Of a stretch of DNA of 32,593 bases, positions 23,808 to 32,593 are shown one piece after another. Position numbers and translations under genes: made by a program. The stretch's first letter is position 1. Every line of letters begins with the position of its first letter. The stretch comes from an uncultured Verrucomicrobiota bacterium (GTDB taxonomy: Bacteria; Verrucomicrobiota; Kiritimatiellia; RFP12; UBA1067): positions 1-32,593 of the forward strand of contig CAMAHK010000018.1 of NCBI GenBank assembly GCA_945834475.1. Direction: 5' to 3'. The notes below the pieces were generated by a model. That model did no database searches. It saw only the letters and a list, made by a program, of their open reading frames with translations, and was not told the DNA's origin.

Positions 23808-25229
23808 AAAAAGCCTTTCATCCACGACGACTACCTCCTGACCACCAAGGCGGCCAAGGAACTCTACCACGGCTATGCCGAGAAGATGCCGATCATCGAC
23901 TACCACTGCCATCTCCCGCCGGTGGAGATCGCGGAGGACAAGCGGTGGGACGACATCGCCGACGTGTGGCTCGGCGGCGACCACTACAAGTGGCGTCAGA
24001 TGCGCACGAACGGCTTTGAAGAGCGTCTCTGTTCAGGACGCGGTACCGACGGCTGCGCGAGCGGCTGGGAGCGCTTCGAGGCGTTCGCGAAGTCGATGGA
24101 GCGTCTCGTCAAGAATCCGCTCTTCGACTGGTCGCACCTCGAGCTCGCGCGTTACTTCGGCGTCACCGAGCGTCTTTGCGGGGCGTCGGCGAAGCGCATC
24201 TACGCGGCCTGCAACAAGGAGCTGAAGAAGAAGGGCTTTTCGGCGCGCGGGCTTATGAAGAAGTCGAATGTCAAGGTCGTCTGCACGACGGACGATCCGG
24301 TCGACTCGCTCGAGCATCACCTCGCGATCGCGAAGAAGCCGTTCCACACCCAGATCCGTCCGGCGTGGCGTTCCGACAAGGCGTCCAAGATCGACAATCC
24401 GAAGGTCTGGAACGAGTGGATGGACAAGCTCGCGGCTGCGGCGGAGATGCCGGTGAAGACGTATGACGACTTCCTGGAGGCGATGGCGAAGCGTCACGCG
24501 TTCTTCGAGAAGGCGGGCTGCGTCGTTTCCGACTACGGCATCACCGAGGTCTTCGCGACGCCGTACACCGAGGCTGAGGTCGCGCGCATCTTCAAGAAGG
24601 CGCGCACGGGCAAGCCGGTGTCGCCGGAAGAGGCGCTTAAGTTCAAGAGCGCGTGGCTCTACGAGGGACTCAAGGCGGACGCGAAGGCGAACTGGACGAC
24701 CCAGCTCCACTACAACTGTCTCCGCGACCTCAACGGCGCGATGTTCGACATCATGGGTCCGGACACGGGCTTCGACGCGATCGGCGACTGGAGCGTGACG
24801 GAGAACCTCGCGAAGCTCTTCGACCGTCTCGAGCGGACGGACGACCTGCCGCGCTGCATCCTCTACTCCCTCAATCCGAAGGACAACGAGATGCTGGCGA
24901 CCGTGATGGGCTGCTTCCAGAAGGCGCCGTACCGCGGCAAGATCCAGCTCGGCGCGGCGTGGTGGTTTCTCGATCAGAAGGACGGCATGCGCAAGCAGAT
25001 CGAGTGCCTCGCGGCGCTCGGCACGCTCGGCAACTTCGTCGGCATGCTCACCGACTCGCGCAGCTTCCTCAGCTACACGCGTCACGAGTACTTCCGTCGC
25101 ATCCTCTGCCAGAAGCTTGGCGAGGAAGTCGAGAAGGGCGAGCTGCCGAACGACCTCAAGTGGCTCGGGGGGCTCGTGAGCGACATCTCATTCAACAACG
25201 CCAATTCGTATTTCGGCTTTAACGCATAA
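23805..25229 (+). CDS. uxaC: Glucuronate isomerase
   Basis: MPIIDYHCHLPPVEIAEDKRWDDIADVWLGGDHYKWRQMRTNG...TDDPVDSLEHH...LTDSRSFLSYTRHEYFRRILC. Confidence 0.97.
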   Translation: MKKPFIHDDYLLTTKAAKELYHGYAEKMPIIDYHCHLPPVEIAEDKRWDDIADVWLGGDHYKWRQMRTNGFEERLCSGRGTDGCASGWERFEAFAKSMERLVKNPLFDWSHLELARYFGVTERLCGASAKRIYAACNKELKKKGFSARGLMKKSNVKVVCTTDDPVDSLEHHLAIAKKPFHTQIRPAWRSDKASKIDNPKVWNEWMDKLAAAAEMPVKTYDDFLEAMAKRHAFFEKAGCVVSDYGITEVFATPYTEAEVARIFKKARTGKPVSPEEALKFKSAWLYEGLKADAKANWTTQLHYNCLRDLNGAMFDIMGPDTGFDAIGDWSVTENLAKLFDRLERTDDLPRCILYSLNPKDNEMLATVMGCFQKAPYRGKIQLGAAWWFLDQKDGMRKQIECLAALGTLGNFVGMLTDSRSFLSYTRHEYFRRILCQKLGEEVEKGELPNDLKWLGGLVSDISFNNANSYFGFNA

Positions 25230-25242
25230 GGGAATAAAGAGA

Positions 25243-26403
25243 ATGGAAACGAAGATTCTGCAGTTCGGCGAGGGCAACTTCCTGCGCTGTTTTATTGATT
25301 GGATGGTTCAGAAGATGAACGACAAGGCCGGCTTCGACGGTCAGGTGCAGATCATCCAGCCGATTGGCGACGAGCTGTGCGTGCCGTCGCAGATCCTGAA
25401 TGCGCGTGGCGGCAAGTACCATACGTGCCTTCGCGGCATCATCGGCGGCAAGACCGTCGAGGAGATCGAGGAGATTTCATCCGTCAAGGGCGTCGACCTC
25501 GCGGCGAATCTCGAGAAGTACGCGACGCTGCCGTCGCTTCGCTTCGTTGTCTCGAACACGACCGAGGCCGGCATCCAGTACGTGAAGGGCGAGAACACCT
25601 TCCCGGCGAAGGTGCTCCGCCTTCTCAAGGCGCGTCACGCGGCGGGCCTCCCGGGTCTCGTCTTCATCCCGTGCGAGCTGATCGAGCACAACGGTGACAA
25701 CCTCAAGGCTTGCGTGCTGAAGCATCTGTGCGACGAGGAAACCGTACCGTCGCCGCTCTCGGCGACAGGCGCTCTCCGAGCCTACATTGAAAACGAGTGC
25801 GTGTTCTGTTCGACGCTCGTCGACCGCATCGTCGCGGGCCGTCCCGATCCCGAGTCCGCCGCGCGCTACGAGAAGCAGCTCGGCGAGCGGGACGAGGTGC
25901 TCGTCTGCGGCGAACCGTTCCACTTCTTCGTGATCGAGACGCCGGCCGGCTTCGACCTCGAGCGGGAGCTGCCGCTCCGAAAGGCGGGCGTCAACGTCGT
26001 CTACACGCCCGACATACAGCCCTACCGCACGCGCAAGGTGCGCTTCCTCAACGCGACGCACACGACGATGGTCTATCTCGGGCTCGAGAAGGGCTTCACG
26101 GAGGTCGCGCAGTGCATTGCAGACCCCGAGTTCAACGCGTTCGTCCGCCAGGTTGTCTTCGACGAGATCTTCCCGACGGTGGACCTGCCCGACGCGGAGA
26201 AGAAGGAATACGCCGAGAGTGTCCTCGAGCGCTTCGCGAATCCGTTCGCGCACCACCAGCTCAAGTCGATCGCGCTCAACACGATCGCGAAGTGGAAGAC
26301 GCGGTGCCTGCCGGTCGTCTGCGACTACTACAAGTTGAACGGCAAGTTGCCTGATGCGATGATGAAGGGCTATGAGGCGATTGCGAGGCATTATGATCAT
26401 TAA
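25243..26403 (+). CDS. uxaB: Tagaturonate reductase
   Basis: ILQFGEGNFLRCFIDWMVQ...IPCELIEHNGDNLKACVLKH...NATHTTMVYLGL. Confidence 0.93.
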   Translation: METKILQFGEGNFLRCFIDWMVQKMNDKAGFDGQVQIIQPIGDELCVPSQILNARGGKYHTCLRGIIGGKTVEEIEEISSVKGVDLAANLEKYATLPSLRFVVSNTTEAGIQYVKGENTFPAKVLRLLKARHAAGLPGLVFIPCELIEHNGDNLKACVLKHLCDEETVPSPLSATGALRAYIENECVFCSTLVDRIVAGRPDPESAARYEKQLGERDEVLVCGEPFHFFVIETPAGFDLERELPLRKAGVNVVYTPDIQPYRTRKVRFLNATHTTMVYLGLEKGFTEVAQCIADPEFNAFVRQVVFDEIFPTVDLPDAEKKEYAESVLERFANPFAHHQLKSIALNTIAKWKTRCLPVVCDYYKLNGKLPDAMMKGYEAIARHYDH

Positions 26404-27745
26404 TCCGCTTGACAATGTGGAGATTCGCGAGGACGGGCACAAGTACGCCCGCCGGGACATCGCGGAAGGCGAGAACGTGATCAAGTACGGCATGCCGATC
26501 GGGCATGCGACGCGCGCGATCGCGGCGGGCGAGCACGTGCACGTCCACAACCTGAAGACGAACCTCGGGGAGGTGCTCGAGTACCGTTACGAGCCCGAGT
26601 TCTCGGACGTGACGCCCGTGGCGCCGCCGACGGTCCGGGCCTACCGTCACGCGGACGGCCGCGTCGGTATCCGCAACGACCTCTGGGTGATCCCGCTCGT
26701 CGGCTGCGTGAACCGCCTCGCCGAGCGCCTAGCGCAGGCGGTGGGTGGACTCGCGCTGACGCATCCGTACGGGTGCTCGCAGATGGGCGCGGACCACGAG
26801 ATGACGGCGAACATGCTCGCCGCGTTCGTGCGTCATCCGAACGCGGGCGGCGTCCTCGTCGTGGCGCTCGGGTGCGAGAACAACACGCTGGAGAGCTTCA
26901 AGGCGCGGCTCGGGGACTTCTCCGGGCTCAACGTCCGCTTCCTCAAGGCGCAGGACCCGGGCGACGAGTACGAGAAGGGACTGGCGCTCTTGGCGGAGCT
27001 CGACGCGGCGCGTCCGAAGGAGCGCGTCGAGGTGCCGGCGAGCGAACTCGTGGTCGGTCTCAAGTGCGGCGGGTCGGACGGCTTTTCGGGCCTGACGGCG
27101 AATCCGCTCGTCGGGCGCTTCAGCGATTGGCTCGTCGCGCGCGGCGGGTCGACGGTGCTCACCGAGGTTCCGGAGATGTTCGGCGCGGAGACGCTGCTGA
27201 TGAAGCGCTGCCGCACGCGGAGCGTCTTCGACAAGTGCGTGAAGATGATCAACGACTTCAAGGACTACTACACGGCGCATCACCAGGTCTGCTACGAGAA
27301 TCCCTCGCCGGGCAACAAGGCGGGCGGCATCTCGACCCTAGAGGACAAGTCGCTCGGCTGCGTCCAGAAGGGCGGTTCGTCGCCGGTCGAGGACGTTCTC
27401 CTCTACGGCGACCACGTGAAGGCGCACGGGCTCTCGCTGATGACGGGTCCCGGGAACGACCTCGTCGCCTCGACGGTGCTTGCCGCGGCGGGCGCCCACC
27501 TCATCCTCTTCACGACGGGACGCGGCACGCCGTTCGGCTGCGTCGTCCCGACGCTCAAGGTCGCGACGAACGACACGCTCGCGCGGAACAAGCCGAACTG
27601 GATCGACTGGAACGCGATGTCGAATCCCGATGTTGATCAATTCGCCGCGAAGATCCTGCGCGTCGCCTCGGGCGAGGAGCTCGCGAAGAACGAGCTCAAC
27701 GGGGCGCAGGGCATTGCGATCTTCAAGAATGGCGTAACGCTGTGA
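26393..27745 (+). CDS. uxaA: Altronate dehydratase
   Basis: N-terminal SAF-like region; HPYGCSQMG; LKCGGSDGFSGLTANPLVG; TTGRGTPFGCVVPTLKVATN. 11-bp overlap with uxaB. Confidence 0.95.
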   Translation: MIINPLDNVEIREDGHKYARRDIAEGENVIKYGMPIGHATRAIAAGEHVHVHNLKTNLGEVLEYRYEPEFSDVTPVAPPTVRAYRHADGRVGIRNDLWVIPLVGCVNRLAERLAQAVGGLALTHPYGCSQMGADHEMTANMLAAFVRHPNAGGVLVVALGCENNTLESFKARLGDFSGLNVRFLKAQDPGDEYEKGLALLAELDAARPKERVEVPASELVVGLKCGGSDGFSGLTANPLVGRFSDWLVARGGSTVLTEVPEMFGAETLLMKRCRTRSVFDKCVKMINDFKDYYTAHHQVCYENPSPGNKAGGISTLEDKSLGCVQKGGSSPVEDVLLYGDHVKAHGLSLMTGPGNDLVASTVLAAAGAHLILFTTGRGTPFGCVVPTLKVATNDTLARNKPNWIDWNAMSNPDVDQFAAKILRVASGEELAKNELNGAQGIAIFKNGVTL

Positions 27746-27802
27746 GGCGGCTCGGCTTCGGCACGTTCCACCAACGGGACGAATTGTGGTATAATGGGAG
27801 AG

Positions 27803-29038
27803 ATGAAAAAGACACTCTCTGTTTGTTTGGTGGGCCTTGTGCTGGCGGCGCTGGATTCTTCGGCGGCGACGGTTCGTCTTATTTATGGCAAGGACTGGTC
27901 TCGAGCCGGTCGTGACGTCGCGAAGACTCTGCAGTCGCAGGCCTGGAAGAGGCTCGCGAAGTCGCAGTACAAAGTCGAACTCGTTGATGAGAAGGAGAAT
28001 CGGCAGAGTCCGGCGAATCTCGGCTCGAACAAGCTGCCGGCGATTTTCGTGCTGGACGACAAGAACCGCTGCTATTGCGTGATTGAAAATGTGCCGAGCC
28101 GTGCAACGGCGGAGTGGCTGTTTCGACAGATCGACCGTGCGTCGGAACTTCGCGCCGAGATCGAGAAAAAGTACAGCACCGACACGATCGACGGTTGCGG
28201 CGAGCTGATGAATGCGATGGAGCGCTTTGTGGGCGGGCCGAACCGCGTGATTTCGAAGAACTTTTACGGCGACGTCTACGAGAAGCTACAGAAGCTCGAC
28301 CCGCAGGACAAGGAGGGTTGGATCCGTCACTTCACGATGCCGTTCGTTGACCACGATGGCAAGCAGCGTCGGTGCAACCACTCGGATGCGCTTGAAATCG
28401 TTGAGGAGGCGACCTGGTATCGCAAGGAGAACAAGGTCTACGCCGGCGAGAAGTTCATCGAGGAGCAGATGAAGTTGCCGCGCCAGCACCTGACGAAGGA
28501 GCAGACGCAGGGACTCCTGATGGCGAAGTTCGCGCTCTATGCGCCGGGCGACATGAACCGTCCGTGGCAGAGCGACAAGCGGGACGAGATGGTGAAGCTT
28601 CTGAAGCGCATCGCCGCAGCGGACGAGACCACGTTCTGGGGCACGAGCGCGCTCGGGTGGCTCGCGTGCAACGCGATCGGCGAGCCGGCGTTTTCGACGT
28701 ACTGGGGTTGGCGGAAGGGCGACATTCCGTCCGGCAAGTTTGAGACGACGCTCAAGTACGGCGTCGGCCATTCGTTCTCGAAGCCCGGCGACTACACGGT
28801 CGAATTCGACCGCACGGAAGGCGCAGCGATCAAGTTCGATTCCGTTTCGCTCTACAAGGGGAAGGAAGAGGTTGCGAAACTGACGGCCAAGCCGGGCGAG
28901 CCGTTCACGGTGAAGATCGAGCGCGCGGTCGCGGGTAAGCTGACGCATATGGTTCTCCGCGGTACGTCAGGCGGCGAGTCGTCCGGTAGGATTAACATCG
29001 TCCGTACGGTTCTGCGGCCGCGCAAGGAAGGCAAATGA
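27803..29038 (+). CDS. Exported protein of unknown function (thioredoxin-like N-terminal part)
   Basis: Signal peptide MKKTLSVCLVGLVLAALDSSAA; 412 aa. TGGTATAAT ends 7 nt before ATG 27803. Confidence 0.7.
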   Translation: MKKTLSVCLVGLVLAALDSSAATVRLIYGKDWSRAGRDVAKTLQSQAWKRLAKSQYKVELVDEKENRQSPANLGSNKLPAIFVLDDKNRCYCVIENVPSRATAEWLFRQIDRASELRAEIEKKYSTDTIDGCGELMNAMERFVGGPNRVISKNFYGDVYEKLQKLDPQDKEGWIRHFTMPFVDHDGKQRRCNHSDALEIVEEATWYRKENKVYAGEKFIEEQMKLPRQHLTKEQTQGLLMAKFALYAPGDMNRPWQSDKRDEMVKLLKRIAAADETTFWGTSALGWLACNAIGEPAFSTYWGWRKGDIPSGKFETTLKYGVGHSFSKPGDYTVEFDRTEGAAIKFDSVSLYKGKEEVAKLTAKPGEPFTVKIERAVAGKLTHMVLRGTSGGESSGRINIVRTVLRPRKEGK

Positions 29039-31056
29039 GCGAGGTCTCCTTCTTTCAGGACCTGGCCGTGCTGATGGCGGCCGCCGGACTCGCGGCGGCC
29101 GTCTTTTCGCGTCTGGGCTGGTCGAAGGTGCTGGGCTATCTGCTCGCGGGCGTCATCATGAACGAGCACACGTGGGGCGGCGGCTTCCTGACCGATCCCG
29201 CGTCCGCCCAACTTGCGGGGCAGCTCGGTGTCGTGTTCCTCATGTTCGGCATGGGTCTGTCGTTCTCGCCGCGCGAGATGAAGAAGATCCGCTCGGTCGT
29301 GTTGCCGGCGGCGCTCCTCGACACGATCGTGATGATCTGGCTCGGATACACGATCGGGACGCGCGTCTTCGGCTGGTCGTCGGTCCAGGCGTTCTTTCTT
29401 GGCGTGGCGATCTGCGATTCGGCGACGACGCTTTTGGCGAAGGTCATCGGCGAGCTCGGGTGGGAGAATCGCGTCTTCACGAAGTATGTGCTGGGGACAT
29501 CGATTTGCGAGGACATCGTCTGCGTCGGCGCGATCGCCGTGGCGACGGGCTTCGCGGGTACGGGCGACATGTCGGTGATGGCGCTCGTGAAGTCCCTCGG
29601 CGGCCTCGGCGTCTTCTTTCTGTCGGTCCTTGCGTTCGGCTTCGTCTGCGTGCCGTGGCTGCTCGATTCCGTCGCGAAGGGGAAGGACGACGAGTCGCTC
29701 CTGCTGGTGCTTCTCGGCTGCGGCTTCCTCATCACCTTCATCGCCGACCGCATGGGCTGTTCGCTCGCCCTCGGCGCATTCCTCGTCGGCATCATCGGCG
29801 GTTCGAGCGACGTCCGCGACCGGCTCGTGCGGCTCCTCGAGCCGCTCAAGGCAATGTATTCGGCGATCTTCTTCGTGTCCATCGGCCTGCTCGTCGATCC
29901 GGCGGCACTCCTGGACCACCTGCCGCAGATCCTGCTCGTCTCGGCCGTGATCGTCGTCGGCAAGTTCTTGAACGTGACGCTCGCGTCCCTCGCGGCGGGC
30001 GTCGAGGTGAAGACGGCCGTGCAGACGGGTTTCGGGCTCGCGCAGATCGGCGAGTTCGCGTTCATGGTCGCGATCCTCTACGCGACGCTGACGGGCGAGA
30101 CGGGCGGCGACTTCTTCTCGGTCGCGATCGGGGCCTCGCTCTTGACGACGGTGATCAACCCGTGGATGATCCGCGTCTCGGACCGGGTGGGCGATTTTGC
30201 GGAGTGCCTTGTGCCACGGCGTCTGGCGCATCGGCTGGCCGAATACCGGGCGTGGGTTGACAAGATCCGCGCGACGGAAGATTCGCCGGCGTTGCAACGT
30301 GTGCGGACGGCGGCGATTCGACTCGGCATCTACGCCTCTCTCATCCTGGCGGCGTCAGTCCTTTTCTCGCTTCTCCACCGCTTTGACTTCAGCCGCTTCT
30401 CGTCCTGGTTCGAGGAGTACGACGATATCGTCTTCTTCGTGCTGGGGAACGCGTTCGTCCTTTCGCTGCTGCCGCTCATCCTGTCGGCCGCGCGCGAACT
30501 CGGCCTCGGCATCGCCCGCATTCTGATCGGCAAGGCGACGGCGAAGTGGGTGCGGCCGGTCTATCAGGTCATCCGCGTCTTCGTGCTGATGGCGGTCTGC
30601 GTCCTCTTCTTCGCCGAATGGCTGATGCTCGACATCGCGAACGCACCGCGCGGCGGCCTTTCGCTCGGCGTGCTGCTGGTCGTCTTCTCGCTGACGGCGG
30701 TGCTCGGCTGGCGGTTCTTCGTGCGCGCGGGACGTCAGGCGTCGGGCCGGTTCCGCGAGGCGCTGACGGCCGTGGAACGGCGCGAGGGCCTGGCGAAGAC
30801 GATGACGCTGACCGTTCCGGAGGGGACGATTCATCGCTTTACGCTTGACGCGGCATCCCCAGCGGTCGGCGGCACGGTCGTGACGCTCAATATCCGCGCG
30901 AAGACGGGCGCGTCGATCGTATCCGTCATCCGTCAGGATGTGATCACGCGCAACATCGGTCCCGAATGGGAATTTGCCGTCGGCGACACGCTCGTCGCGC
31001 TCGGTGACGCCCGTCAGATCGCCGCGCTCAAGGATTTGTTGGGGGTGACCGTATGA
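29035..31056 (+). CDS. CPA2 (KefB-like) monovalent cation:proton antiporter with C-terminal TrkA-C-like domain
   Basis: Multiple TM segments; LGYLLAGVIMNEHTWGG...LFLGLxF-like (FLMFGMGLSFSPREMKK); GFGLAQIGEFAFMVA; C-terminal GTVVTLNIRAKTGASIVSVIRQD...EFAVGDTLVALGD. Confidence 0.9.
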   Translation: MSEVSFFQDLAVLMAAAGLAAAVFSRLGWSKVLGYLLAGVIMNEHTWGGGFLTDPASAQLAGQLGVVFLMFGMGLSFSPREMKKIRSVVLPAALLDTIVMIWLGYTIGTRVFGWSSVQAFFLGVAICDSATTLLAKVIGELGWENRVFTKYVLGTSICEDIVCVGAIAVATGFAGTGDMSVMALVKSLGGLGVFFLSVLAFGFVCVPWLLDSVAKGKDDESLLLVLLGCGFLITFIADRMGCSLALGAFLVGIIGGSSDVRDRLVRLLEPLKAMYSAIFFVSIGLLVDPAALLDHLPQILLVSAVIVVGKFLNVTLASLAAGVEVKTAVQTGFGLAQIGEFAFMVAILYATLTGETGGDFFSVAIGASLLTTVINPWMIRVSDRVGDFAECLVPRRLAHRLAEYRAWVDKIRATEDSPALQRVRTAAIRLGIYASLILAASVLFSLLHRFDFSRFSSWFEEYDDIVFFVLGNAFVLSLLPLILSAARELGLGIARILIGKATAKWVRPVYQVIRVFVLMAVCVLFFAEWLMLDIANAPRGGLSLGVLLVVFSLTAVLGWRFFVRAGRQASGRFREALTAVERREGLAKTMTLTVPEGTIHRFTLDAASPAVGGTVVTLNIRAKTGASIVSVIRQDVITRNIGPEWEFAVGDTLVALGDARQIAALKDLLGVTV

Positions 31057-31766
31057 AGAAGACGCTGTCTCTTGTCCTTCTGTTGCTCGTCATCGCTGTG
31101 GTGGGGCAGGTCGCGCTACGCCGACAGCGAACGGCTGCCGCGCCGGCGCTCGCGGAAGGGGCGTTCGCCGCCTTGGGTGGACTCCGCTCGCTCGCAGCCG
31201 AGGTTATCTGGTTTCGGGCCGACCGTTTGCAGGACGAAGGCCGCTATGTCGAGCTCGCCCAGCTCGCGAGCGCACTCACGGCAATGGAGCCGCACACGCC
31301 CGAGGTGTGGAGCTATGCGGCGTGGAACCTCGCGTACAACATTTCTGTGATGATGCCGTCGGACGAGGACCGCTGGCGCTGGGTCGTGGCGGCGATGCGG
31401 CTTCTGCGGGACGAGGGACTTCGGCTCAATCCGGGCGATCCCGACCTTTGCCGCGATCTGGCCTGGCTCTTCGAGCTCAAACTCGGCACGAGCATTGACT
31501 CGGCAGCCGAGACCTATCGTCGGCTCTGGCGCGAGATAATCACCGACGTTCAGGCGCGAGATGCGTGGACCGAACTTCGGATGGAACCGGCGAAGATGCG
31601 GGCGATCGAGGAGCGAACCGGATTGGCCGACTGGACGGATCCGTGTCTTTCGGCGGTCTATTGGGCGGCGGAAGGCCTGCCGCGTGCCACCGGCACGACG
31701 CGGTCGATGCTCGAGGAAATCATCCGCCAGTCGCTAGTCATCTACCGCAAGCGGCAAGCTTCGTGA
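31053..31766 (+). CDS. TPR-like membrane-anchored protein of unknown function
   Basis: N-terminal TM helix, then RSLAAEVIWFRADRLQDEGRYVELAQLASALTAMEPHTPEVWSYAAWNLAYNISVMM. 4-bp overlap with the antiporter. Confidence 0.7.
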   Translation: MKKTLSLVLLLLVIAVVGQVALRRQRTAAAPALAEGAFAALGGLRSLAAEVIWFRADRLQDEGRYVELAQLASALTAMEPHTPEVWSYAAWNLAYNISVMMPSDEDRWRWVVAAMRLLRDEGLRLNPGDPDLCRDLAWLFELKLGTSIDSAAETYRRLWREIITDVQARDAWTELRMEPAKMRAIEERTGLADWTDPCLSAVYWAAEGLPRATGTTRSMLEEIIRQSLVIYRKRQAS

Positions 31767-31906
31767 ACCCTGAAGTTAGACGTTGAAGTGGCCGTGGATA
31801 AGCGGTCGTGAATTTGATATACTTTCATCCGTCTGAAAACGCCACGACTCCGTCGTCGCGTGAGTAGGGCCATAGGTGTTGAACTGATGGGCGAATGCCA
31901 AAGGGG

Positions 31907-31926
31907 ACGCGACATTCCTGTCGCGT
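31907..31926. repeat. Short palindrome ACGCGACA-ttcc-TGTCGCGT
   Basis: 8-bp perfect arms. Confidence 0.85.
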
Positions 31927-31992
31927 GAGAAAGAAACAACCCCAACGCATCCCTCCGTCCACCCACCACCGCATAAGATTTAGCATCAACGC

Positions 31993-32043
31993 TAACCCGA
32001 CTTCCCACGTTCGCCGTCGACGCGAACGTGGGAAGTCGGGTTA
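31993..32043. repeat. 51-bp perfect palindrome (22-bp arms, 7-nt loop)
   Basis: TAACCCGACTTCCCACGTTCGC-cgtcgac-GCGAACGTGGGAAGTCGGGTTA. The right half plus loop recurs, diverged, at 5347-5382. Confidence 0.97.
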
Positions 32044-32593
32044 AGATAAATAGTGGAGGAAAGTCTGTCGAAGGTGGATTTTTGATCTTTACGGAAGAAG
32101 AGAAGGGAGTATTTGTCTCGAAGGAGCCGTTGTCGGAAAAGTGGTTTAGGCGTTTTATGGGGGCGGAAGACTTCTTGTATGACAAGTGCCGTTATTGCCT
32201 TTGGCTTGTGGATGCATCGCCGAAGGAACTGCGCGAGATGCCTCGTGTTCTCGAACGTATAGAGCAAGTTCGCGTCTTTCGACAGTCCAGCGTCAAGGAG
32301 GCGACACGTGATGCGGCAAACACACCTGCACGATTTATGGAGATTAAACAGCCAGGCTCTGATTACCTCATGGTGCCGGCCGTTTCTTCAGAAAAGCGCG
32401 AATATGTCCCCATAGGCTTTTTGGCGAAGGATGTGGTTGCGAGTAATTTGGCCAATTATATTGCAGACACATCGCTCTATCACTTCGGCGTACTGACCTC
32501 CTCCGTGCATATGGCGTGGATGAGGGCTGTGGCGGGGAGGTTGGAGATGCGGTATCGCTACTCTGCCGCGATCGTGTACAACAACTTCCCGTG
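32028..32593 (+). pseudogene. MmeI/type IIG-like class I SAM DNA methyltransferase, C-terminal TRD portion only (continues past window)
   Basis: Frame VGSRVKINSGGKSVEGGFLIFTEEEK...WFRRFMGAEDFLYDKCRYCLWLVDASPKELREMPRVLERIEQVRVFRQSS...SDYLMVPAVSSEKREYVPIGFL...LYHFGVLTSSVHMAWMRAVAGRLEMRYRYSAAIVYNNFP. No N-terminal or methyltransferase core lies upstream; the frame begins inside the palindrome. Confidence 0.75.

Noticed and set aside
17700-27745. Novel sugar pathway in the kdgK-uxaA cluster
   Set aside because: Gene set matches the standard isomerase pathway for glucuronate and galacturonate. The enzymes are ordinary; only the intergenic repeats are unusual.
28852-30297. 481-aa minus-strand ORF
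   Set aside because: Fully antisense to the antiporter and exported-protein genes. Arg/His/Asp/Glu-rich shadow translation typical of GC-rich codon bias; no recognisable domain.
31742-32267. Minus-strand ORFs 31742..32185 and 31992..32267
   Set aside because: They read through palindromes and antisense to the MmeI-like tail; no coding character.
1-32593. tRNA/rRNA genes
   Set aside because: No cloverleaf-like or rRNA-like segment recognised by eye. A tRNAscan/Rfam run would be needed to exclude them.

Overview
The window looks like a chromosomal segment from a GC-rich gut/rumen-type bacterium. The gene content would fit a PVC-group (Kiritimatiellae-like) MAG, but that taxonomy is inference only. 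It has two halves. (A) About 1-17.5 kb is an accessory/defence island. It is full of truncated genes: a DUF1016 (YhcG-like) N-terminus, a thioesterase C-terminus, a frameshifted and 3'-truncated hipA behind an intact hipB, a truncated RAYT transposase, a NERD-domain fragment, a DnaQ-like exonuclease fragment, a miaB sliver and an IS1634-like fragment. These surround intact genes: an AAA/DUF4143 ATPase, a run of small acidic ORFs behind a structured leader, an ASCH protein, and a type I R-M locus (hsdM - mini-ORF - hsdS - DUF3791 pair - hsdR). The R-M locus is followed by a CBS protein with a HEPN-like RNAVMH motif, a YecH-like protein and a DUF4186 protein. (B) About 17.6-27.7 kb is a complete hexuronate catabolic operon (kdgK, kdgA, exuT-like MFS, uxuA, uxuB, uxaC, uxaB, uxaA). 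It is followed by a secreted protein, a CPA2 antiporter, a TPR-like protein and the 3' piece of an MmeI/type IIG-like methyltransferase that begins at a perfect 22-bp-arm palindrome. The most unusual signals are: heptanucleotide arrays of opposite polarity inside the uronate operon, two of which run in register into start codons; a triplet of repeats at exactly 33-bp spacing ending in a dyad over the start codon of the DUF4143 ATPase; a multi-hairpin leader whose last hairpin covers a Shine-Dalgarno; a 12-bp x 6 coding repeat in a mini-ORF wedged between hsdM and hsdS; and a recurrent TGnTATAAT element lying close to start codons. All calls come from reading the sequence and the supplied translations. 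No searches were run.
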